NCBI GenBank assembly: GCA_964544345.1
Contig: CAZJBT010000057.1
Span: 1 to 12,533 of the forward strand
Source of the DNA: CAKTOF01 sp964544345
Lineage (GTDB): Bacteria; Bacillota; Clostridia; Oscillospirales; Oscillospiraceae
DNA: 12,533 nt
Direction of reading: 5' to 3'
The position numbers were made by a program, and so were the translations under genes. Under the pieces are notes generated by a model. The model had not been told where the DNA came from. It did not search any database and was given only the letters and a program-made list of their open reading frames with translations. Shown one piece after another: positions 7,282 to 12,533 of the stretch (position 1 is its first letter; each line of letters begins with the position of its first letter).

Positions 7282-8403
7282 TTATTCTTCCGGCAGCATT
7301 TCAAATTCAGAGGGAACCGTCTCTCCATTTTCATATTTGTTTTTGATCAGGTAGGAGTAACCATAGGCCGTCTCCGCTCCTGTAATAGCGAGATAATACG
7401 AAGGCGCGGAAGGATTCACAGCAAATGCGGTCACGCCTTTGCAATAGGAGTAGTCAGCATTGATCTGCCAGGTCAGTACGCTGCCGTCTGCCGTCAGGGC
7501 AAACCCCGCATGGCCGAGATAGACGATATTCTCCCAGTCGTCTACTATGGTTGGATAGTCGCCGCAGCCAACAATAGTACCATCAGCCGTCAGTCCGAGC
7601 GCATACGGCTCGTCGTTGCAGCCGAGCACAGCCCATTTGATATTTGTCCAGCCGGAGACGTCAAGCCCGGAAAAATCATAGTCGCCTGAAGACGAATAGC
7701 CTGCCTGCTCCCTGGGGTCGTACAGCTCTGCTGTGCCATCCGTTTTAACGGCGATCACAATGGCATTATTGAACGAGTCCACATATTTTACATCCGTCAG
7801 CGCGGTATATACGTTTTCGGAATCGCCGCTTCCGCAGTATATCAGCTCGCCGCCGGTTGTGACCGCGAAAATATTCTGCCGGTATCCGTCGTTGCTTGTA
7901 ATGCTCGGCGCAATAAAAGCAATGTCATGGTCGGGGAAAAACGTACCGATCGACCGGTCGATACGGCCGTAAACAGTTCCATCGTCGCCCAGAAAATAGC
8001 AGCTATCCCCAAACGAAGACACATATACCTGCCTGACCGACACGCCCAGGCTTTCCATCTCCGCTGCAACGGCAGAAGCATTATTCGACCCGCAGTAAAT
8101 GACGTCTCCGTCCACATAGCAGCCGCTCTCATTGCCGACGCTCAACAGTAGCTGGTTTTGGATCGCCGTATCGATATCAAGAATGACCGAAGCAGTCGTT
8201 TCGTTTGCTTCTTCCGACGTGCCCGCATCGTCCTCCTGCGGAACTTCGCTGTCCTCCTCTGATCTGGTACCGTCATCGCGGCTGTCGGCCGATTCTTCGC
8301 CGGATGTATTGGAGGAAACAGGCTCGGAGCCGTCAGCCCCGCCGCAGGCGGCCAAAGACAATGTCAGCAGCAGCGCAAAAATAAGTAAAAACTTGTTTTT
8401 CAT
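7282..8403 (-). CDS. Putative lipoprotein with RCC1-like propeller repeats
   Basis: The 373-residue product begins with a lipoprotein signal: Lys-rich start, hydrophobic core and lipobox LAAC with Cys20 as the lipidation site. A disordered Ser/Glu/Asp linker covers residues 21-70. The rest (about 75-373) carries degenerate repeats ending in strands such as DGTVYGRID (141-149), GGELIYCGSG (184-193), DGTAELYDP (222-230), DGTIVGCGDY (274-283) and DGSVLTWQIN (306-315), which resemble RCC1-type beta-propeller blades. It is therefore predicted to sit on the outer face of the cytoplasmic membrane; ligand and role are unknown. ATG 8403 is preceded by AGGAGA about 9 nt upstream; the open frame up to 8433 lacks both a binding site and signal-peptide character. 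It is separated from the ABC permease by 116 nt that contain its own promoter-like motif. Confidence 0.8.
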   Translation of the reverse strand: MKNKFLLIFALLLTLSLAACGGADGSEPVSSNTSGEESADSRDDGTRSEEDSEVPQEDDAGTSEEANETTASVILDIDTAIQNQLLLSVGNESGCYVDGDVIYCGSNNASAVAAEMESLGVSVRQVYVSSFGDSCYFLGDDGTVYGRIDRSIGTFFPDHDIAFIAPSITSNDGYRQNIFAVTTGGELIYCGSGDSENVYTALTDVKYVDSFNNAIVIAVKTDGTAELYDPREQAGYSSSGDYDFSGLDVSGWTNIKWAVLGCNDEPYALGLTADGTIVGCGDYPTIVDDWENIVYLGHAGFALTADGSVLTWQINADYSYCKGVTAFAVNPSAPSYYLAITGAETAYGYSYLIKNKYENGETVPSEFEMLPEE

Positions 8404-8443
8404 TCGATTTTCTCCTCTGGATCTGAAGGTCAAATTTGCCTAA

Positions 8444-8472
8444 AACATATCATAAGCTGATCTGAATTGCAA
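8444..8472 (-). promoter_or_regulatory. Putative promoter of the lipoprotein gene
   Basis: On the minus strand TTGCAA (8467-8472) and TATGTT (8444-8449) are separated by exactly 17 nt, each matching four of six consensus bases. The -35 lies in the first of two GAATTGC direct repeats (8464-8470 and 8478-8484). The assignment is from motif only. Confidence 0.35.
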
Positions 8473-8519
8473 CAGCCGAATTGCGACAAGCAAAGATTTG
8501 AGTTCAGACCTAAAGGATA

Positions 8520-10103
8520 TCAACCGATTTTGCGCAGATCCATATGGGAGTTTTTCCGGTATAGCAGGGCAGAGACAGCCGTCAGTGTCAGCGTACAGAC
8601 GGGGTAGACCATCACGCGCAGGGCGGGCAGCGCGATCCAGAGCGCGGATGGGATGACGGCCAAGGCAAATCCGGCAAGAGAGCAGAGCAGAGTGGCAGCG
8701 CCCTGCTTGACGGCGATGGTTTCCGATTCCCAGCTCATATTTAGGAATCGTGCGTTGAGCGTTAGCCCGAGGTTCGCGCTGAGCAGCAGACATGCAAATG
8801 GAAGCAGCAGCATCCACAGGCGCTGTAGCCCCGGCATAGGCAGAAACAGGAGCAAAATCAACTCACTCAGCATATATCCCGGCAGAATGATGGTATAGCC
8901 GACCAGCAGCTTGCTGTCCAGCACGGTCTTCGTTGAGATCGGGAGACTCTGTACGATCCACCACTGCCTGCCCTCCATGGAGATAGCACTGGCGGTCGTG
9001 GGCGTAATGGCGCACATTGCGCCGAGCAGCGCTGGCGCAATGCCGGCCAGATATCCGGTCATTCCCAGACCGGTTTCCAGCTTCTCCACGTCTGCAAAGG
9101 CGAGCGCCGCTGCGAAGATCACCATGATCAGGCTTCCAACGCAAGTGTTGAGCACATAGACGCTTGAAGCGAAGTACCGCTTTAGCTCACGGCGGTAGAG
9201 CGCGCTGAGCGGCGAGCGTCCGCTCTGCGAGTCAAGCGTGAAGCTGCGTCGCGCGCGAACGCTGCCGAGCCTTGCGCAGATCGCGGTGAATTTCCATTCC
9301 ACTGCCAAAACGAACAGCACGAAGACTGTGATCGAGAGGGCGGCGAACAGCATATAGGCGCTCCAGCTTCCGCCGATCAGCCCGTCGGAGAACAGCGCGG
9401 CTGGCGGATAGAGCCGCACCAGTTTCGAAAACAGCCGCTCGGAAATAACGGCGAACTGCAGTTCCAGCGCCGATTCCTCTACGCCGGAGAGCGCGAACAT
9501 TGCGCCGAAAAGGACAAGCATCGCGCACAAAGACAGCACGATCACCGCGAGATTCTTATGCCGCATCCGCGTCGAAATGGCATGGATGAGCGCGCCGAGC
9601 GCGCATGAGATCGTCATTGGCAGCAGCGGCAGCAGGAGCACGCTGAGCAGCGCCATAGCGTAAAACGACGCGCCTGGCCGCAGGAACCACCCATATACCG
9701 CGCACCCCGGTACAAGCGCTAGCGCGCCGAGCAGCACATTGGAAAGATACATTCGCAGAAGTCGGCTGACCACGATCGAGACAGGCTTCACAGGAAGCGG
9801 CGCGACGCGCTCGTAGGCTGCTTGGTTGAACAGCACGCTGCCCGTTTTGAACAGCATGAAGAACAAAATTAACAGACTGGTCACAGTCAGAAGATACGCC
9901 GGGATCAGCTCTGCCAGCCCGAGATGCGCATAGCCCCAAGCCAGTGCGCCTGCATAAAACGCGATTAGAAGCCCGAGCAGCACATAGATAAGGCCAAGGA
10001 GTATAACCCGCCCCCGCTTGCGGCCTTTTCCGTATCGCGCCTCGTTCAGACCAAATGTATTACACAGTTCAAGGCGAGTGAGCAGCCTAATCTGCCGTAT
10101 CAC
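8520..10103 (-). CDS. ABC transporter permease (ABC exporter family, multi-spanning)
   Basis: The 527-residue protein is very hydrophobic, with roughly ten to twelve predicted membrane helices; the first clear ones are at about residues 33-57, 65-85 and 119-139. The segment ERVAPLPVKPVSIVVSRLLRMY (about 98-119), a loop with a 'LP(I/V)' core entering a helix, is typical of clostridial ABC permeases paired with a single ATPase. A basic loop around residues 280-310 is likely cytoplasmic. The GTG start at 10103 is supported by GGAGG (10113-10117) 9 nt upstream and overlaps the ATPase gene by 17 nt, so the two are almost certainly one transporter. The substrate is not predictable; antibiotic, lipid or peptide export are all possible. 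No clear terminator hairpin follows. Confidence 0.85.
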   Translation of the reverse strand: MIRQIRLLTRLELCNTFGLNEARYGKGRKRGRVILLGLIYVLLGLLIAFYAGALAWGYAHLGLAELIPAYLLTVTSLLILFFMLFKTGSVLFNQAAYERVAPLPVKPVSIVVSRLLRMYLSNVLLGALALVPGCAVYGWFLRPGASFYAMALLSVLLLPLLPMTISCALGALIHAISTRMRHKNLAVIVLSLCAMLVLFGAMFALSGVEESALELQFAVISERLFSKLVRLYPPAALFSDGLIGGSWSAYMLFAALSITVFVLFVLAVEWKFTAICARLGSVRARRSFTLDSQSGRSPLSALYRRELKRYFASSVYVLNTCVGSLIMVIFAAALAFADVEKLETGLGMTGYLAGIAPALLGAMCAITPTTASAISMEGRQWWIVQSLPISTKTVLDSKLLVGYTIILPGYMLSELILLLFLPMPGLQRLWMLLLPFACLLLSANLGLTLNARFLNMSWESETIAVKQGAATLLCSLAGFALAVIPSALWIALPALRVMVYPVCTLTLTAVSALLYRKNSHMDLRKIG

Positions 10104-10815
10104 GCTGTACCACCTCCATGAACACGTCCTCCAACGACTGCCCGTTGGTCAGCGTTTCTGTTTTACCTGCAGCGACGAGCCGTCCGTCCCGAATGATGGC
10201 GACCTTATTGCACAGCTTCTCTGCCACATCAAGCACGTGTGTGGAAAAGAAAATAGCGCAGCCGCGCCCGCACAGCTCGTGCAGGATGCGCTTGAGTGTG
10301 ACAGCAGCGGCCGGGTCAAGGCCGACAAACGGTTCGTCGAGCAGAAACAGCTTTGGGTCATGCACCAGCGCAGAAAGAATGGCCAGCTTTTGCTTCATGC
10401 CATGAGAGTAGGACGAGATCAGGTCGCCAAGCGCGTCCGTCAGCTCGAAGGTGTCCGCGTAGCGCCCGATGCGCTCCGTGCGTGCCGCGCCCGGTACCTG
10501 AAATACATCCGCGATGAAGTTGAGATACTGGATGCCGGTCAAATAGTCATAAAGGTCGGGATTATCCGGAATATACGCGGTCATCTTCTTGCAGACGAGC
10601 GGCTCGTCCACGACGCTGTGGCCGCCGATGCGGATTATGCCGCCGTCGAAGTCCAAAATGCCGGCGATCGCCTTGAGTGTCGTCGTCTTGCCCGCGCCGT
10701 TGTGGCCGATGAAGCCGTAGATGTCGCCCGCTTCGATGGAAAGCGAGAGGGCATCCACGGCACGCCTGCCGCCCGCATAGAACTTGGTCAGGTGAGAAAT
10801 CTCCAGAATGTTCAT
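10087..10815 (-). CDS. ABC transporter ATP-binding protein
   Basis: The 242-residue nucleotide-binding protein has all core motifs: Walker A GHNGAGKTT (residues 37-45), signature SYSHGMKQ (135-142, HG in place of the canonical GG of LSGGQ), Walker B LFLLDE (156-161), D-loop GLDPAAA and the switch His193 in FFSTHVLD. The Q-loop region reads YIPDNPDLYDYLTG, without a glutamine, a variant common in clostridial exporter ATPases that pair with a large single permease. It powers the permease encoded next. ATG 10815 is preceded by GGAGG about 10 nt upstream and overlaps the regulator stop by 4 nt (ATGA). The substrate cannot be told from the ATPase. Confidence 0.95.
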   Translation of the reverse strand: MNILEISHLTKFYAGGRRAVDALSLSIEAGDIYGFIGHNGAGKTTTLKAIAGILDFDGGIIRIGGHSVVDEPLVCKKMTAYIPDNPDLYDYLTGIQYLNFIADVFQVPGAARTERIGRYADTFELTDALGDLISSYSHGMKQKLAILSALVHDPKLFLLDEPFVGLDPAAAVTLKRILHELCGRGCAIFFSTHVLDVAEKLCNKVAIIRDGRLVAAGKTETLTNGQSLEDVFMEVVQRDTAD

Positions 10816-11339
10816 GTTGTTTTGTCCTCCTGTTCCACCGGGGAGGAGAGGATGGTCAGACGGCGTGGTTTACGCCCCTCGGTCGGTTCATTATAAAGAT
10901 AGTTGTTGATGACCTCGCCAAACCGCTGGAACAGCTCGGCGAATTCCTCGTCCGAGAGCATCAGCGTAGCGGCCGAGAGGGTAAGCATATCGGCCACCGG
11001 GTCAGCATCCTCACGCTGAAAGTAGGCGAGGAACGAGACGGAGATTTCCGCCAGCGAGCGTTGGATCAGCGTGGAGGCGTCCTGAGTCGACAGATCAGCT
11101 ATCTGCTGTGCCGCCAGCGCGTAGGTTTTCTCCGTCGCGCCGCGTGCAGGCTTTTCTGCCACGACCTCGACGCATCCGGTTTCACGAAGCCGCTTGAGAT
11201 GACGGTACAAGCTCGCTTGCGGTACGTCGGAAAGCGAACGGCCGATCTCGCGTGCAGTCCCGGTCGGGTGCAAAAGCAGATACTGTACGATTCGCTGGCA
11301 GGTTGGGTTCATGATGACTTCGGCAAAATCAGGCGGCAA
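10812..11339 (-). CDS. Winged-helix (ArsR-like) transcriptional regulator of the ABC cassette
   Basis: The 175-residue protein starts with a winged helix-turn-helix: TAREIGRSLSDVPQASLYRH (residues 28-47) gives the recognition helix pair, followed by a wing at about 57-75 (VEVVAEKPARGATEKTYAL). The remainder is an alpha-helical domain that likely dimerises or senses ligand; I do not recognise a specific effector site. The TTG start at 11339 is supported by GGAGGAG (11347-11353), 7 nt upstream; the in-frame ATG at 11312 has no binding site. It heads a three-gene unit with 4-nt and 17-nt overlaps to the ATPase and permease genes, so it very probably regulates that transporter and itself. The 12-bp repeats in its promoter are the likely operator. 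Confidence 0.8.
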   Translation of the reverse strand: MPPDFAEVIMNPTCQRIVQYLLLHPTGTAREIGRSLSDVPQASLYRHLKRLRETGCVEVVAEKPARGATEKTYALAAQQIADLSTQDASTLIQRSLAEISVSFLAYFQREDADPVADMLTLSAATLMLSDEEFAELFQRFGEVINNYLYNEPTEGRKPRRLTILSSPVEQEDKTT

Positions 11340-11346
11340 GGCAGAT

Positions 11347-11353
11347 CTCCTCC
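11347..11353 (-). promoter_or_regulatory. Shine-Dalgarno that supports the TTG start of the regulator
   Basis: The minus strand reads GGAGGAG, 7 nt before TTG 11337-11339. It is the strongest binding site in the region and favours the TTG over the internal ATG of the same frame. Confidence 0.7.
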
Positions 11354-11362
11354 AATATTATC

Positions 11363-11391
11363 AAAATGAGAATATTCTTAAAATGAGAATA
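11363..11391. repeat. Paired 12-bp direct repeats, probable operator
   Basis: AAAATGAGAATA occurs exactly twice (11363-11374 and 11380-11391), offset by 17 nt. Between and across them lies the perfect palindrome AGAATATTCT (11369-11378). The right-hand copy covers the -10 box of the regulator promoter and the left-hand copy covers the predicted start of the transcript, a placement that suits a repressor. Binding by the adjacent winged-helix protein is inference. Confidence 0.55.
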
Positions 11392-11414
11392 CTATAGTTC
11401 GATTGAAAAGTCAA
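11386..11414 (-). promoter_or_regulatory. Promoter of the regulator-ABC transporter unit
   Basis: On the minus strand TTGACT (11409-11414) and TATTCT (11386-11391) are 17 nt apart, matching five and four of the six consensus positions. Predicted transcription start is near 11379, about 40 nt ahead of the TTG start codon. Confidence 0.55.
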
Positions 11415-11528
11415 GCATAGCCGCTGCAATTTGGATATTGTTTGGCGGACAGGGGAATCCTACCGGCGGGCAGTGTCGGTCTTTCGGAAAAAACACAGAA
11501 AAGCAGGGACTTTTTCTCAAAAAATTGC
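11415..11528. other. Intergenic spacer with no recognised gene
   Basis: This stretch separates the leftward ABC unit promoter from the rightward rpsB promoter. I see no ORF with a binding site and no RNA gene. Short A-rich tracts at about 11488-11525 lie directly upstream of the rpsB -35 and might act as an UP element. Confidence 0.5.
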
Positions 11529-11557
11529 TTGCGAAATGAGGCGCTGTGTAGTATAAT
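11529..11557 (+). promoter_or_regulatory. rpsB promoter
   Basis: TTGCGA (11529-11534) and a perfect TATAAT (11552-11557) are separated by 17 nt. Transcription would start near 11564, giving a leader of about 113 nt before rpsB. Confidence 0.75.
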
Positions 11558-11560
11558 ATC

Positions 11561-11650
11561 CGGGCGCAAAGACGCATTGACTTCACACACCCGATGATTC
11601 CGGGTCGGAAGTGCCGCAAGGTCGGCTCCGGAAAATGATTGGGGTGGAGG
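11561..11650 (+). promoter_or_regulatory. Structured rpsB 5' leader, possible S2 autoregulatory element
   Basis: The leader can fold into an outer stem TTCCGG/CCGGAA (11598-11603 with 11628-11633) enclosing an inner stem GCCG/CGGC (11613-11616 with 11623-11626) with loop CAAGGT. A further pairing CGGG/CCCG (11561-11564 with 11590-11593) could close the upstream part. There is no terminator-like T run, so any control would act on translation or RNA stability. S2 is known to repress rpsB-tsf in E. coli; I do not recognise this fold as a named Firmicutes element. Confidence 0.4.
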
Positions 11651-11676
11651 CAACAACTTAAAGGAGGAACTACCCT

Positions 11677-12411
11677 ATGTCAGTCGTATCCATGAAACAG
11701 CTTCTGGAGGCCGGCGTTCACTTCGGCCATCAGACCCGCCGCTGGAACCCGAAGATGGCGCCGTATATCTACACCGAGCGCAACGGCATCTACATCATCG
11801 ACCTGCAGAAGACCGTCAAAAAGCTCGAAGAGGCGTACAACTTCGTCCGTGAGCTTGCTGCCAACGGCGACAGCATCCTGTTCGTTGGCACCAAGAAGCA
11901 GGCGCAGGACGCGATCCGCGAGGAAGCGAGCCGTGTCGGCATGTTCTATGTCAACGCCCGCTGGCTCGGCGGCATGCTGACCAACTTCAAGACCATGCGT
12001 ACCCGAGTCGACCGTCTTGCCCAGCTCCGCAAGATGGAAGAGGATGGCACCTTTGCTATGCTCCCGAAGAAGGAAGTCATCAAGCATCAGGGCGAGATCG
12101 CCAAGCTCGAGAAGTATCTCGGCGGCGTCAAGGAGATGAAACGTCTTCCGGGCGCTCTGTTCATTGTTGACCCGCGCAAGGAGCGCAACGCCATCGCGGA
12201 AGCGCGCAAGCTGCACATCCCGGTCGTCGCTATTGTCGATACCAACTGCGACCCGGACGAGGTCGACTATGTGATCCCTGGCAACGATGACGCCATCCGC
12301 GCCATCCGTCTGATCGCGCAGACCATGGCCAATGCCGTTCAGGAAGGCCGTCAGGGCGAGGATGTCACGGCGGAGGCCGCTCCGGCTGTCGAGGCACCGG
12401 CCGCTGAATAA
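11677..12411 (+). CDS. rpsB: 30S ribosomal protein S2
   Basis: The 244-residue protein matches S2 along its length: MKQLLEAGVHFGHQTRRWNP at residues 6-25, IYIIDLQKTVKKLEEAY, FVGTKKQAQDAIREEA, WLGGMLTNFKTM, the coiled-coil hairpin at about 100-155, LFIVDPRKERNAIAEA and VAIVDTNCDPDEVDYVIPGNDDAIRAIRL. S2 joins the small subunit late, contacts S1/S21-side elements and the 16S 3' region, and is essential. ATG 11677 follows AAGGAGG by about 9 nt. The C-terminus has an Ala/Pro/Glu tail (APAVEAPAAE) beyond the conserved core, common in clostridia. tsf follows after a hairpin, the classic rpsB-tsf order. Confidence 0.98.
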   Translation: MSVVSMKQLLEAGVHFGHQTRRWNPKMAPYIYTERNGIYIIDLQKTVKKLEEAYNFVRELAANGDSILFVGTKKQAQDAIREEASRVGMFYVNARWLGGMLTNFKTMRTRVDRLAQLRKMEEDGTFAMLPKKEVIKHQGEIAKLEKYLGGVKEMKRLPGALFIVDPRKERNAIAEARKLHIPVVAIVDTNCDPDEVDYVIPGNDDAIRAIRLIAQTMANAVQEGRQGEDVTAEAAPAVEAPAAE

Positions 12412-12424
12412 TTTGTAACTGAAC

Positions 12425-12454
12425 AAGTGCCCGCCGGCTCGGCGGGCACTTTAC
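12425..12454 (+). terminator. Hairpin between rpsB and tsf (attenuator-type terminator)
   Basis: A perfect 12-bp stem AAGTGCCCGCCG/CGGCGGGCACTT (12425-12436 with 12440-12451) closes a 3-nt loop and is followed by only a very short T run (TTT then ACAA). It lies inside the operon, so partial termination or RNA end protection that lowers tsf relative to rpsB is more likely than full termination. No separate tsf promoter is evident in the 28 nt that follow. Confidence 0.65.
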
Positions 12455-12481
12455 AACCAACGATATAGGAGGATTTTTATC

Positions 12482-12533
12482 ATGGCTATTTCTGCTCAGG
12501 ACGTTAAAACGCTTCGTGAAATGACCAACGGCG
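12482..12533 (+). CDS. tsf: Elongation factor Ts, N-terminal 17 codons
   Basis: The gene runs off the right edge. The visible start MAISAQDVKTLREMTNG is the conserved N-terminal UBA-like helix of EF-Ts, the nucleotide exchange factor that recycles EF-Tu-GDP. AGGAGG (12467-12472) lies 9 nt ahead of ATG 12482. Position after rpsB confirms the call. Confidence 0.95.
   Translation, partial: MAISAQDVKTLREMTNG

Noticed and set aside
10018..10896. 292-codon + strand frame opposite the ABC ATPase
   Set aside because: Overlaps three real minus-strand genes and has no domain or ribosome binding site.
11598..11633. Leader hairpin as an SRP RNA or a T-box
   Set aside because: It contains a GGAAGTGCC stretch slightly like the SRP helix 8, but the paired loops do not match. 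No T-box antiterminator consensus or terminator is present.
11680..12426. 248-codon open frame on the - strand opposite rpsB
   Set aside because: Exact antisense of a highly conserved ribosomal gene; codon bias artefact.
1..12533. CRISPR arrays, insertion sequences, prophage genes, toxin-antitoxin or defence genes
   Set aside because: No regularly spaced repeats, transposase, integrase or phage motifs, and no known defence families were seen. Composition looks even apart from short promoter regions.

Overview
The window is one stretch of a chromosome from a GC-rich, spore-forming member of the Firmicutes, most likely a clostridial lineage such as the Oscillospirales. That placement is an inference from an intact spoIID, strong AGGAGG-type ribosome binding sites, ThiI without a rhodanese domain, Gram-positive-style lipoprotein and internalin-like repeat proteins, and high GC. 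No species can be named from the sequence alone. I see no mobile element, CRISPR array, tRNA or rRNA. Most genes are housekeeping, and I did not find a clearly new multi-gene system.

Layout, left to right. Positions 1-2341 (+) hold the end of a ComM/YifB-family AAA+ ATPase, then thiI (tRNA 4-thiouridine synthesis) and a stand-alone CinA C-terminal/PncC amidohydrolase that overlaps thiI by 8 nt. A perfect GC-rich hairpin at about 2345-2378 closes this unit and also serves the converging unit. That unit (2399-5563, -) is a Si-type citrate synthase followed 30 nt later by an anchored TPR + leucine-rich-repeat surface protein. A 79-nt divergent region separates citrate synthase from spoIID (5643-6695, +), the engulfment peptidoglycan hydrolase. 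A second bidirectional hairpin at 6778-6813 separates spoIID from converging secG (6863-7099, -).

Further right (all -) are a lipoprotein with RCC1-like propeller repeats (7282-8403) and a three-gene transport cassette transcribed from about 11379 down to 8520: a winged-helix regulator, an ABC ATPase and an ABC permease. The cassette genes overlap, so they are probably translationally coupled. The cassette promoter carries two exact 12-bp direct repeats, one sitting on the -10 box, which suggests self-regulation by the first gene.

The right end (+) is the rpsB-tsf translation operon. It has a good -35/-10, a structured leader of about 110 nt, complete rpsB, an intergenic hairpin and the first 17 codons of tsf. 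The best leads for a second look are the citrate synthase/LRR pairing, the operator-like repeats of the ABC cassette, and the rpsB leader fold.
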